Source: Phaeovibrio sulfidiphilus
GTDB taxonomy: Bacteria > Pseudomonadota > Alphaproteobacteria > Rhodospirillales > Rhodospirillaceae
Direction: 5' to 3'
Length of the DNA: 64,000 nt
Assembly (NCBI RefSeq): GCF_014861485.1
Contig: NZ_JACZHT010000002.1
Span: forward strand, 248,001-312,000
Shown in pieces: positions 55,926-64,000 of the stretch. Below the pieces are notes generated by a model. It was given only the letters and a program-made list of their open reading frames with translations, had not been told where the DNA came from and made no database searches. Every line of letters starts with the position of its first letter. Positions within the stretch are counted from its first letter, which is position 1. A program made the position numbers and the translations under genes.

Positions 55926-56885
55926 TCAGCCTTGTTCCTGCTGTGCGAGTCGGGCGGCTTTCAAAAGCCGGTAGGCCCGGTCCGCGTGGTGGGAAGATCG
56001 GGTGAGCGGGGTTGACTGTACCACAAGGAATCCCCGGTTTCGAGCCAGCTCGGCCCAGGTGTCGAATTCCTCGGGGGTCACGTAGCGTTCGACCTCGATG
56101 TGCGCCTTGGTGGGTTGCAGATATTGCCCGATGGTCAGAAAATCAACATCCGCCTCCCGCAGGTCGTCCATGACCGCGCAAATTTCATCCGGAGTCTCCC
56201 CCAGCCCCGCCATCAGGCCCGACTTGGTGAAGCCCGAGGGGCGCAGCGCTTTCGCCGCCCGCAGAAGGTCCAGGGACCGGGCGTAGGTCGCGCCGGGGCG
56301 CACGGTCGGGTACAGGCGCGGCACGGTCTCCATGTTGTGGTTGAACACATCCGGCTGCGCCTCCAGAACCGTTTCCAGGGCGCCGGGCTTGTCCCGGAAG
56401 TCCGGGGTCAGGACTTCGATGCTGCACTCGGGGCTTTCCCGGCGCACGGCGTGGACGCAGGCCGCAAAGTGGGCGGCGCCGCCGTCGGGCAGGTCGTCGC
56501 GGGTGACCGACGTGATCACCACATGGGACAGCCCCAGGTTCTGGACCGTGTCCGCAAGGCGGTCGGGCTCGTCCGGGTCGACGGCGTGGGGCCGGGCGGT
56601 GCGCACGTTGCAAAAGCGGCAGGCCCGGGTGCACAGGTCTCCCAGGATCATGAAGCTCGCGTGGCGGCGCGACCAGCACTCGCCCCGGTTGGGGCAGGCG
56701 GCGGCCTCGCACACGGTGTGCAGGGCCCTGGCCCGCAGGTCACGCTCCAGGGCGGCGGCCGAAACCGTTGAGACCGGGGCGCGCACCTTCAGCCAGGCCG
56801 GCTTCGGGCCCCGGCCGGGAAAGGCGGGCTCGGCGGCTCCCGGGGAGGCGCTTTCCTGCTGACAGGCTGATCGTGGTTCCGACAT
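55926..56885 (-). CDS. lipA: Lipoyl synthase
   Basis: The radical-SAM enzyme has 319 residues and inserts two sulfurs into octanoyl groups on E2 and H proteins. Both clusters are visible: C59, C64 and C70 (auxiliary cluster, [12 protein letters not shown]) and C85, C89 and C92 (radical [11 protein letters not shown]). [15 protein letters not shown] and [12 protein letters not shown] are also diagnostic. MSEPRSAC at 56885 is preferred to a Met at 57029, which would add an unstructured 48-residue leader. Confidence 0.96.
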   Translation of the reverse strand: MSEPRSACQQESASPGAAEPAFPGRGPKPAWLKVRAPVSTVSAAALERDLRARALHTVCEAAACPNRGECWSRRHASFMILGDLCTRACRFCNVRTARPHAVDPDEPDRLADTVQNLGLSHVVITSVTRDDLPDGGAAHFAACVHAVRRESPECSIEVLTPDFRDKPGALETVLEAQPDVFNHNMETVPRLYPTVRPGATYARSLDLLRAAKALRPSGFTKSGLMAGLGETPDEICAVMDDLREADVDFLTIGQYLQPTKAHIEVERYVTPEEFDTWAELARNRGFLVVQSTPLTRSSHHADRAYRLLKAARLAQQEQG

Positions 56886-57027
56886 ACTGGAGGTACTTTC
56901 TCTGGAGGCGTGTGTCCGTCCTTTATGGGCAGGAAGCGCGGTAAATTCCAGTGGCGAGTCGTCTTTCTTTCCCCGTGTGCCAGCGGGGGCGCTCCCTTTG
57001 CGGGCGTGCGTGCCGGAGGTCGGTGAC

Positions 57028-58110
57028 ATGCTTTCTTTTATTGGGATCCTGGTTGTTGTTCAGGTTCTTCTTCTTGTTCTGTCGGTCAAGTTCGTGCCGC
57101 AGGGCTTCGAGTTTACGGTCGAGCGTTTCGGCCGCTACACTCATACGCTCCGCCCGGGGCTGAACCTTATCTGGCCTATCATTGACAGGGTGGGCCGAAA
57201 AATCAACATGATGGAAAACGTTCTGGATGTCCCGGAGCAGAAGGTCATCACCCGGGACAACGCCATGGTCCGGGTGAGCGGCGTGGCGTTCTACCAGGTT
57301 CTGGAGGCCGAGAAGGCCTCCTATGAGGTGACCAATCTTGAGTTCGCCATCTTGAACCTGCTCATGACCAACATTCGGACGGTCATGGGGTCCATGGACC
57401 TGGACGAGCTTCTCTCCCGCCGGGACGAGATCAACGGCCGCCTTCTTGCGGTCGTGGACGAGGCCACCAACCCCTGGGGTGTGAAGCTGACCCGGGTCGA
57501 GATCATGGACATCAGCCCCCCGTCCGATCTGGTGGATGCCATGGCCCGCCAGATGAAAGCGGAGCGGGAGAAGCGGGCGGTCATTCTGGACGCCGAGGGC
57601 GACAAGCAGGCCGCCATCCTGCGGGCCGAGGGCCTGAAGCAGTCGGAGATCCTGCGTGCCGAGGGGCTGAGGGAGGCCGCCTTCCGCGAGGCAGAGGCGC
57701 GGGAGCGGCAGGCCCAGGCCGAGGCCGAGGCCGTGCGGATGGTCTCAGAATCCCTTGCCCGGGGTGACCTCAACGCGCTGAACTACTTTATCGCCGAGAA
57801 GTATGTGGACTCCATTATCCAGCTTGCCGGCGCGCCGAACCAGAAGGTGCTGATGATGCCCATGGAGAGCTCGGCTCTTCTGGGATCCCTGGGCGGAATT
57901 GCCGAGCTTCTGAATGGCGCGGGCAGCCTTCGCACCGCCGATGCCGGGCGCGCAACGCGCGGCGCGCTCCCGGCGGGCTCCGGAGCGTCCGAGGTCTCCG
58001 GCAGCCGCGGGTCCGGTGGTGCCGGGCCGGCCGCTCCGGGCAGCGGGTCTCCCTGGTCCTCGGGAGGCCCGACGCACCGCAGCCTGCCGCCGTCGGGGCC
58101 CCAGTCATGA
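57028..58110 (+). CDS. qmcA: SPFH/stomatin-type membrane protein (QmcA-like)
   Basis: The protein has 360 residues. An N-terminal helix ([17 protein letters not shown]) anchors a band-7 domain ([40 protein letters not shown]), followed by a long coiled coil rich in Ala/Glu (about 185-250) and a Gly/Pro/Ser tail. Such proteins form oligomeric cages in the membrane. GGAGG lies 8 bases before ATG 57028. It overlaps the NfeD-like gene by 4 bases. Confidence 0.9.
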   Translation: MLSFIGILVVVQVLLLVLSVKFVPQGFEFTVERFGRYTHTLRPGLNLIWPIIDRVGRKINMMENVLDVPEQKVITRDNAMVRVSGVAFYQVLEAEKASYEVTNLEFAILNLLMTNIRTVMGSMDLDELLSRRDEINGRLLAVVDEATNPWGVKLTRVEIMDISPPSDLVDAMARQMKAEREKRAVILDAEGDKQAAILRAEGLKQSEILRAEGLREAAFREAEARERQAQAEAEAVRMVSESLARGDLNALNYFIAEKYVDSIIQLAGAPNQKVLMMPMESSALLGSLGGIAELLNGAGSLRTADAGRATRGALPAGSGASEVSGSRGSGGAGPAAPGSGSPWSSGGPTHRSLPPSGPQS

Positions 58111-58583
58111 TCGGTCTTCTCGAGCCCCTGTACTGGAACTGGTACGTGCTGGGGCTGGGGCTTGTGGCCCTGGAACTTCTGCTTCCCGGCGTTTACGTGA
58201 TCTGGTTCGGGATTGGCGCCCTGGCCTGCGGGGTTCTTGCCCAGGCGTTTCCCGACCTGGGCTGGCCGGTTCAGGTCGTTGCCTTCTGCGGGATCTCAAC
58301 CGTGTCCCTGTTTGTGGGGCGTCGCGTGATCCGTCGCGCCCGGCCCTCGGACACCACAACCCTCAACCGGCGCCTCCACCAGTATGTGGGGCGCCGCGCG
58401 GTTCTCGAAAGCCCGGTCGTCAACGGAGCGGGGCGGATCCGGCTGGACGATACCTTCTGGATCGTGGAGTGCGCCGGGGATCCGGGCGCGGGCACCCGGG
58501 TGGTGGTGACCGGGGTCCGCGGCTCGCGCCTTGTGATTGCGCTGGACGGGGACGGCGGAGGCGGGACCGGGCCGGAGACCTAG
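58107..58583 (+). CDS. nfeD: NfeD-family membrane protein
   Basis: The 158-residue short NfeD protein has two or three N-terminal helices (WYVLGLGLVALELLLPGVYV, IWFGIGALACGVLA) and a C-terminal OB-fold (GRRAVLESPVVNGAGRIRLD, GTRVVVTGVRGSRLVI). NfeD proteins partner with SPFH proteins, consistent with the ATGA overlap. Confidence 0.9.
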   Translation: MIGLLEPLYWNWYVLGLGLVALELLLPGVYVIWFGIGALACGVLAQAFPDLGWPVQVVAFCGISTVSLFVGRRVIRRARPSDTTTLNRRLHQYVGRRAVLESPVVNGAGRIRLDDTFWIVECAGDPGAGTRVVVTGVRGSRLVIALDGDGGGGTGPET

Positions 58584-58610
58584 GACCGAGACCGCGCGTC
58601 GTACGTGTCT

Positions 58611-58770
58611 GTGGTTTTGGTTTTTCCCGCAGAGTGCTTGTGTTCGCTCAACACGCGCTGCTCCGGGGAGCCGGTGTGCGGTTTTGGTTTCCCCGCAGGG
58701 TGGGGCTCTCGAGTGGATCACTGGAGCCGCACCGGGAAACGGGGGTGCGGTTTTGGATGTCCCGGAGAGT
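58611..58770 (+). repeat. Three degenerate tandem repeats of about 68 bp
   Basis: Copies begin at about 58611, 58676 and 58745. Each has GTGCGGTTTTGG followed by a CCCCGCAGGGT-like block and CTCGAGTGGATCACTGG (the last block missing from the first copy). The 58584-59181 spacer around it contains no recognised gene; translation of both strands shows 23-residue repeats with no recognisable fold. Confidence 0.6.
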
Positions 58771-59181
58771 AAGGCCCTCGGGTGGATCGTTGGGGGCACT
58801 CCCCGCCGCCTGCTTTGACCTTCCGGGGCTCCGGGGCCGTCCTCCCGGGTGTGCGCCCGTCTTTTTGGGCGTGTGGAGGCTCCTTCGGGCACAAAAAAAA
58901 CCGCCGGCCCGGAGGGGGCCGACGGGTACGTTTCCTGGTTTCGCAGCCTTGCCGCGTTCAGACCGGTCCCTGGGGTTAGTCCCTCTCCGGGGTGCGGGGG
59001 AGTGATGATCCGGGCGGTTGTGGCGAGAATGGCTGGCTTGATGCGGTGTTCGGGCGGTGTCTCCGGTGGTTTCGTCGTCCTGCCGGATGAGCGGCATCGC
59101 CCGTGAGCGTGTTCTGTCGGGCCCGGTCCTGGGCACACGTTTCGGGGGTTCCGGGACGTGCGCGGGCCGGGCTCCGGTCCC

Positions 59182-59982
59182 CTAGCGGGCGGCGGCCACT
59201 TTCTTCGAGCGGCGCCGGCCGGCCACGCCGGCCCCTGCGAGGGCCGTACCCAGAAGAATCAGGGCACCGGGCAGGGGCGTCTCATAGGCGTTGATGTCCA
59301 GGTTGTAGGCCATGTGGACATCCGAGAAGCCCGGGATGCGATCCTTGATCCAGCCGGTGATGCCCGAGACCGAGATAATGTAGTCTCCCTTGGGCAGATT
59401 GGCGAACTCGAGGGTCAGGCTGTCGGCGGCCGAGGGAAGGCCTGTCGTCATCCGCACCGACTGTCCGTCGAGGCTCAGGATCAGCTGGTTTCCATAACCG
59501 TTGTCGATGAAGTTGTAGAGGGCGCCCTTGCCGTAGCTGCTGTTCCAGTTTTTGGAGTCGTCCCAGTTGCGGTCGATGGCAAGCTTGATCGTCACCCTGG
59601 AGGCCTCGGCCAGCGCAAAGCTGTAGGTGTTGCCGAAGCCCTTCGTGGAGTTCTGGGCAAGCCCCTCGATCCGCTTGCCGAGCTGGACGCCGCGGGTCGG
59701 GTTGTTCACCCCGGTCAGGCCGGACTGCTGGATGATTCCATCCTTTCCGCCAACGCGGTTCCAGAACTCGTACTCGGAATAGGCCCAGCCGTTGTCGCCG
59801 TGCCTGAGGGTTCCGATGTGTCCTCGGTTGTGCACCCCGTTGAAGTTGATCCACGACGGGCTGTCGGTCGCGGCGGAGGCTTCTCCGACCGTCAGTCCGA
59901 CCATGAAAAGCGCGGCAACGACCGCAAGGGCCCTGGCCGCAGCGGAGCGCAGTACGGCCCCTCTCTGTTTTCTGTGTTTCAT
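59182..59982 (-). CDS. Exported protein with PEP-CTERM/VPLPA-CTERM-like sorting signal
   Basis: The 266-residue protein has a cleavable signal peptide (VVAALFMVGLTVGEASAA) and a central region without recognised domain. It ends in PLPGALILLGTALAGAGV followed by AGRRRSKK: a Pro-Leu-Pro motif, a hydrophobic segment and a basic tail, the tripartite exosortase-type sorting signal. The mature part (SWINFNGVHNRGHIGTLR, LPKGDYIISVSGI) looks like a beta-rich surface domain. Such proteins are linked to extracellular matrix; no exosortase gene is in the window. Confidence 0.8.
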   Translation of the reverse strand: MKHRKQRGAVLRSAAARALAVVAALFMVGLTVGEASAATDSPSWINFNGVHNRGHIGTLRHGDNGWAYSEYEFWNRVGGKDGIIQQSGLTGVNNPTRGVQLGKRIEGLAQNSTKGFGNTYSFALAEASRVTIKLAIDRNWDDSKNWNSSYGKGALYNFIDNGYGNQLILSLDGQSVRMTTGLPSAADSLTLEFANLPKGDYIISVSGITGWIKDRIPGFSDVHMAYNLDINAYETPLPGALILLGTALAGAGVAGRRRSKKVAAAR

Positions 59983-60080
59983 TGTTCTTCTCCCCGGGTT
60001 CAGGCGCCCCGCTCAACGCCAGGGCCTGTTTCAGACGTGATAATACTCTTGGTTGGTGTTTAAATCGGGCGCAGCCCGGC

Positions 60081-60150
60081 TAACGTGTCAACGCTATCAT
60101 GCTATCATTAATTATCCCTGAATTCCATGTATTATACACCTGACACGCTA
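60081..60150 (-). promoter_or_regulatory. AT-rich control region of the CTERM protein gene, with long-range inverted repeat
   Basis: TAACGTGTCA (60081-60090) and TGACACGCTA (60141-60150) pair at 9 of 10 positions around a 50-base AT-rich core. A minus-strand TATAAT lies at 60136-60131; the -35 (TATTAC near 60159-60154) is poor. CTATCAT is repeated inside the core. A regulator-dependent promoter is likely, transcribing the gene at 59182-59982. Confidence 0.5.
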
Positions 60151-60290
60151 GTCGTAATAAAACACGCGCGGGTGCCTGTTTGGTCCGGAGTCACATCGGC
60201 CCGGGTTTTGCGGCCGGACGGGCGCTCTTCAGGAGTGTATGACGGCCGGCCGGGCCGGATGGTCGTGTCGGACAGGGGGCCGTCACGGCG

Positions 60291-61676
60291 CTAGGGCGAC
60301 GTGCCCGCCCGGGCCGGTTGTGCCTCCAGTGACAGGCGCAAGATCAGGTTTCCGCCGTTTGCGTCATCGGTGTTCCACACAATCTGGATGAGGCGCCCGT
60401 CCCGTTTCGCCGCCAGGCCCTTCCTGACGGCCTCCCCCTCGCGGATAATTTCGTCGGGGACCAGGGAGGCTTCCGGCCAGTCGGGAAAGGCGAGCGCCAG
60501 CAGTTCGCCCATGATCTCCGCGGCCCGGGTCCGGTTGGCGCTTTTCGTGTCCACGTCGAGCATGGTGTAGTAAAGGACACGCACGGTGCCGCCTCCGGTG
60601 CCGGTCTCGATGAACTCGGGGAAACGGGTGCCCGTGGATCCCTCGGTCGTGTCCTCCCAGGCTTTCCGGGACGTGGTCTGGAAGGCCTCCCGGTCCAGAA
60701 GGGCCTGAAGCTGAGCAACCGTGATACCGATGCCGGGTACTTTGGCAGCGGTTGTGGCCGGGGTGGGGCCGGGAGCGCTGTTCGGGCCGGTTTCCGGGCC
60801 CTGAGGCTCCGACACGGCTGTGGCAGGGGCCTGCGCGGGTTTTTCTCCGGCGACCTCCCCGGTGCCGGTTCCGGCGGGGGAGGGCGACGCAAGGGCGCTG
60901 TCCCGGCCGTGTTGGGTGGCCGGTTCGGTTGCAAGCCATGGGGGCGGGGTTCCGTCGGGTCCGGCTCCGGCGGAGGGCGGGTTCGGGCGGCTGTCCTTGC
61001 GCAGCCGGTCCGGTGCCGGTCGCGCGGGCAGTTTTTCCAGGGGGCGCGCGGCGGTGACAGGCCTCGGAGTGTCCCCGGAGGTCGCAAGTCCGGTGATCAG
61101 CAGCGAGGGAATGTGGTCTCCGGCCGTGCGGAACCGGACGGTGCGTCCGTCGCGCTCCAGCGTGGAGGCTCCGGACTCCATGGCCGAGCTCAGCCACCCC
61201 TGCGCGTTGTCCCAGTCCGGGAAGACCAGCCGGAGGGTCTCCTGCATGGCCTGCCGAATGCTGTCTGCAGGGGCGGAGTCATCAAGGGACCGGGTGCCGA
61301 CGAGGCTGATCTCGCCAATGTGCGCGCCAATGGCTCGGATCTGGACGGCCAGCCGCAGGCTGTCGGGAAACGTGGCCAGCCACACGGTGCCGTCCGTGGT
61401 CTTGTCCTCGAAGGGGCGGACCCGCATTCCCAGTCCGGTGTAAAGACCGTCAAGCTGCTCGAAGGTCACCCCAAGGGTGGGTTCCGGCGCCTCCACGCCC
61501 GGGAGGGGCCAGGAGGGCCCCGTTCCGCCGGCGGGTGCCGGGGTCTGGGAGGCGGCGGCCAGAACCGCTGCGGCCAGAACGACACAGGCTACCGCTCCCG
61601 CGCCGGCCAGACGGCCCGGGGTCAGTGCCTTTCCTTTACCGGCGGTCGAAGCCGTTCCGGAACCGGGTTCCGCCAT
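60291..61676 (-). CDS. Membrane-anchored protein with two copies of an unknown domain
   Basis: The product has 461 residues. An N-terminal helix (about 24-42, AGAVACVVLAAAVLAAA) anchors two domains of about 125 residues (about 68-195 and 322-450) joined by a Pro/Ala-rich linker. They align by eye: LGVTFEQLDGLYTGL with GIGITVAQLQALLDR; FEDKTTDGT with WEDTTEGSTG; LRLVFPDWDNA with LALAFPDWPEA. Each ends in a beta segment (LLITGL; LILRLSLEA). No enzyme motif or known family was recognised. It may be periplasmic. Confidence 0.7.
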   Translation of the reverse strand: MAEPGSGTASTAGKGKALTPGRLAGAGAVACVVLAAAVLAAASQTPAPAGGTGPSWPLPGVEAPEPTLGVTFEQLDGLYTGLGMRVRPFEDKTTDGTVWLATFPDSLRLAVQIRAIGAHIGEISLVGTRSLDDSAPADSIRQAMQETLRLVFPDWDNAQGWLSSAMESGASTLERDGRTVRFRTAGDHIPSLLITGLATSGDTPRPVTAARPLEKLPARPAPDRLRKDSRPNPPSAGAGPDGTPPPWLATEPATQHGRDSALASPSPAGTGTGEVAGEKPAQAPATAVSEPQGPETGPNSAPGPTPATTAAKVPGIGITVAQLQALLDREAFQTTSRKAWEDTTEGSTGTRFPEFIETGTGGGTVRVLYYTMLDVDTKSANRTRAAEIMGELLALAFPDWPEASLVPDEIIREGEAVRKGLAAKRDGRLIQIVWNTDDANGGNLILRLSLEAQPARAGTSP

Positions 61677-62206
61677 GGCGACCGTTCCTCCGCTGGGTCG
61701 TAATTGTCCGCGTCCTGTCTGTTATACGGGGGCAAATCTTTCGGAACGTTTAATGGCGGCAGGCGGCCCGATGCATCCCGGGACTGTATCGGGACCGGCT
61801 GAGGGTGCGCGCGTGGGTGCCGGTGGGGGCCCGGCGGTGGGGGCGAGGGTACAGGAGGGGGGGGGGGCGCGGGACGCCCTGGGCCGGGCCGGGACGGGGA
61901 TCCGGGCGCTCTGTACGGGGCGCCGGGTCTCCGGAGCCTCGGGGAGGAAGGCGCGGCGGTGCGGGGCTCCCTTTGGGGACGCAAACCGTGTGCGCAGGCA
62001 TTCCGGTTCCGCCGTCCTGTCAGCGGCGAGGCCATCAACAATCCTGAGTGGGGGGTGCGCGTGGGTGCTGTCGGGTGCGGCGGGCATCCCAGCGGGATGT
62101 CCGCGACGGCTCCGGGAGGAGGCGAGGCAGTGCCGTTGGGCCGCCGGCCGCCATCCGTGTGCCGCCGGGGCCGCCATGGGGAGGCGCCCCGGCCGCGGGT
62201 CTGTGC
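61677..62206. other. Intergenic, GC-rich, no gene recognised
   Basis: The 530-base spacer has a short AT-rich patch (about 61715-61750, possibly the promoter of the duplicated-domain gene) and otherwise only low-complexity open frames. Confidence 0.4.
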
Positions 62207-63085
62207 CTATTCGACGAACAGGATATTCCGGCCCTCCGAGGGGACGGGGGCGCTGGCGTTCGGTCCAAAGCGCTTCTCGAAGACCTCGAGCTGCTGGCGC
62301 GACATGGTCAGGGGCTCGGGAAGGACCAGCCAGGTGACGCCGTCCACGCAGGGCTCGGTGGTGGAGCTTCCCTCATAGAGGTAGCCCGACTTGGAGAAGG
62401 GGAAGAGCTTGCCCAGGCTGACGCGCACGGTGCGCTTTTTCCCCGCGTCCGGCGGATTGGAGAACAGCTTGCCCAGGGTGGAGTGGGCCGTGCCCTCCTT
62501 CACCATGACCGCAACGACGGCCATGCCGTCCCCGTTCTTCTCCTTGTGGACGAAGTGGATCTCGCCCGCGAACCGCTGGCCGCCGATCAGGTGCTCCGAC
62601 GGCGTGTGGAAGTGAGCGCTGACAAGCTGGTAGCGGCGGTCATTGAGGTTCAGGACCAGGTCGCTCTTGCCAAAGTCCACAACGAGGTCGTTCCCCGTGT
62701 TGAGGACGGTCACCGACTGGTGGCCACCGAACACCGCGTAGCCGTACTTGATGAGGTAGGGGCGCTGGGAGGTGGTCGCCACGCTGTCCTTCGCCGGGAG
62801 ATCAATGGGGGAGACCCCTTCCGGACAGGCACGCCAGGGTTCCTCTGCCGTGATGGCCTCGGCTGCGTCCGTTGCGTCTGCTGCTTCCGCCGCTTCCGCC
62901 GCTTCCGCCGCTTCTGTCGCTTCTGTCGCGTCCCCGGTGGTGGCCCCGTCCGCGTCGGGGGTTTCGGTTACGACAACCTCGCCGGCGGGCACCTGGGCAT
63001 CGGGGGCCGTCGGCGGATCGCTGGCAAGGGCCGGAAAGGCAAGCAGGGCAGCCGCCGCAAGCGCGGGAAGAAAAGTCTGTTTCAT
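62207..63085 (-). CDS. Alpha-type carbonic anhydrase-like exported protein
   Basis: The product has 292 residues. A signal peptide (FLPALAAAALLAFPALAS) is followed by a Thr/Glu/Ala repeat (TEAAEAAEAAEAADATDA, about 55-75) and an alpha-carbonic anhydrase domain. SAHFHTPSEH and GEIHFVHKEK provide the three zinc His ligands and the conserved Glu; VSPIDL corresponds to the QSPIDI motif. The usual 25-30 residues before that motif are missing. It would interconvert CO2 and bicarbonate in the periplasm. ATG 63085 starts the signal peptide. Confidence 0.85.
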   Translation of the reverse strand: MKQTFLPALAAAALLAFPALASDPPTAPDAQVPAGEVVVTETPDADGATTGDATEATEAAEAAEAAEAADATDAAEAITAEEPWRACPEGVSPIDLPAKDSVATTSQRPYLIKYGYAVFGGHQSVTVLNTGNDLVVDFGKSDLVLNLNDRRYQLVSAHFHTPSEHLIGGQRFAGEIHFVHKEKNGDGMAVVAVMVKEGTAHSTLGKLFSNPPDAGKKRTVRVSLGKLFPFSKSGYLYEGSSTTEPCVDGVTWLVLPEPLTMSRQQLEVFEKRFGPNASAPVPSEGRNILFVE

Positions 63086-63111
63086 GAAGTGTCTCTCTTC
63101 GCGTGAGGCAA

Positions 63112-63140
63112 AAAGGAAAGGGCCGGAGAATACTCCGGCC
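63112..63140 (-). terminator. Terminator of nifJ
   Basis: GGCCGGAG-AATA-CTCCGGCC (63121-63140) is a perfect stem; the minus strand continues into a T-rich CTTTCCTTTTT (63120-63110). It lies 24 bases after the nifJ stop and separates it from the carbonic anhydrase gene. Confidence 0.85.
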
Positions 63141-63163
63141 CCTGTCACGGTTCGTCAACGACT

Positions 63164-64000
63164 TTAGTTTCCGGCCGGATCGGCGGACTTCCCGGCAAGA
63201 TACTGCAGCAGCGCATTCTTGCGGGCGATTTCCGTTTCCGTCGCCTGGACCATGAGCTGGAAGGTCTCCGGATCCTGCTCGCGGGTCACGCGGTAGCGGC
63301 CCTCGTTGGCGATGTAGTCGTTGAGGCTGTTCTTCCCGCCCTGGGAGTCGATGCTCAGGCCGGGCTGGCCCTCGGCGACCTTGCGCGGGTCAAAGCGGTA
63401 GAGGGGCCAGTAGCCGCTTCCGACCGCTCCGGCCTGCTGCTCGAGGCCCTTCGAGAGATCATAGCCGTGAGCAATACAGTGGCTGTAGGCGATGATCAGG
63501 GACGGACCGTCGTAGGACACGGCCTCGGCCAGGGCCCGCAGGGTCTGGTTGTCGTTGGCGCCGAACGCGATGTTCGCAACGTACACCTGTCCGTTCGACA
63601 TGGCGATCAGACCCAGATCCTTCTTGGGCAGGGCCTTGCCGGACACGGCGAACTTCGCCGATGCGCCCAGCGGGGTTGCCTTGGACTGCTGGCCACCGGT
63701 GTTGGAGTAGACCTCCGTGTCCATGACCAGGATGTTCACGTTGCGACCCGAGGCCAGGACGTGGTCCAGACCGCCGTAGCCGATGTCGTAGGCCCAGCCG
63801 TCGCCGCCAACGATCCACACGACCTTGTCCACGAAGTAGTCCGCAAGGCTCTCCAGGAGGCGCGCCTCGTTGGTCTTCATGGTGGCCAGGGCAGCCTTCA
63901 GCGCGCTGATGCGCTCGCGCTGGGCGGCCACCGAGACCTCGTCGTTGAGGTTCATGTTGGCCAGGATGCCCTCGACAAGGACGCCGTCCAGCTTGGGTGC
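63164..64000 (-). CDS. nifJ: Pyruvate:ferredoxin/flavodoxin oxidoreductase, C-terminal part
   Basis: The frame is open to the window edge, so this is the last 278 residues of a protein normally near 1170. KVVWIVGGDGWAYDIGYGGL and ILVMDTEVYSNTGGQQSKAT form the thiamine-diphosphate-binding domain; YSHCIAHGYDLSKGLEQQ carries a conserved Cys near the C terminus. The enzyme oxidises pyruvate to acetyl-CoA and reduces ferredoxin or flavodoxin under anaerobic or nitrogen-fixing conditions. The gene ends with a terminator. Confidence 0.95.
   Translation of the reverse strand, partial: APKLDGVLVEGILANMNLNDEVSVAAQRERISALKAALATMKTNEARLLESLADYFVDKVVWIVGGDGWAYDIGYGGLDHVLASGRNVNILVMDTEVYSNTGGQQSKATPLGASAKFAVSGKALPKKDLGLIAMSNGQVYVANIAFGANDNQTLRALAEAVSYDGPSLIIAYSHCIAHGYDLSKGLEQQAGAVGSGYWPLYRFDPRKVAEGQPGLSIDSQGGKNSLNDYIANEGRYRVTREQDPETFQLMVQATETEIARKNALLQYLAGKSADPAGN

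Overview
The window is GC-rich, densely coded DNA from an alphaproteobacterium, most likely of the Rhodospirillales. The evidence for this is a circularly permuted (two-piece) tmRNA gene, an alpha-type SspB adaptor beside it, a hopanoid-associated epimerase (HpnA), the fumarase / ribbon-helix-helix and Tim44 / MltA / Smr gene groups, and a lipA-ratA pair. A Tat-exported sulfide:quinone oxidoreductase island and a NifJ-type pyruvate:ferredoxin oxidoreductase suggest a sulfide-exposed, partly anaerobic and possibly phototrophic lifestyle; that lifestyle is inference. I see no rRNA, prophage, insertion sequence, CRISPR array or replication origin.

Layout. 0-9.7 kb: the end of hldE, a small exported protein, hpnA, a chemoreceptor, rpiB-glyA, a lytic transglycosylase and small proteins. 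9.8-16.5 kb (mostly minus strand): fumA with an RHH protein and a lipoprotein, sspB, permuted ssrA, an LtaS-like membrane sulfatase, then two identical tRNA-Gly genes. 17-21.1 kb: sulfide module of an SqrR/BigR-type thiol repressor, two YeeE/YedE half-transporters, a DsrE-like protein, sulfide:quinone oxidoreductase and a small membrane protein. 21.7 kb: tRNA-Val. 22-27 kb: envelope and protein-export genes (Smr, MltA, Tim44-like, FxsA, SecB). 27.2-32 kb: purC-purS-purQ-purL and a BolA protein.

32.4-44.6 kb is the most distinctive region. It is a poly-N-acetylglucosamine (pga) locus with an oversized PgaA, two PgaB paralogues, PgaC and a PgaD carrying a long disordered tail. The last four genes are joined by 4-nt ATGA overlaps. 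45-51.3 kb: a second chemoreceptor, two overlapping glycosyltransferase genes, a J-domain/SH3 membrane protein and a small possible tunnelling-fold protein.

51.5-58.6 kb: trmFO, a thiD whose product ends in a His/Cys/Gly-rich metal-binding tail, a ChaN-like lipoprotein, lipA-ratA and an SPFH/NfeD pair. 59-64 kb: a PEP-CTERM-like sorted protein, a membrane-anchored protein with an internal duplication, an alpha-carbonic anhydrase and the 3' end of nifJ.

The candidates for undescribed biology are the metal-tailed ThiD, the apparently inner-membrane-anchored four-module PgaA with a split pair of PgaB enzymes, and the duplicated-domain protein at 60.3-61.7 kb. No homology search could be run. 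Family names rest on motif recognition, and all promoter, operator and terminator calls were made by eye.
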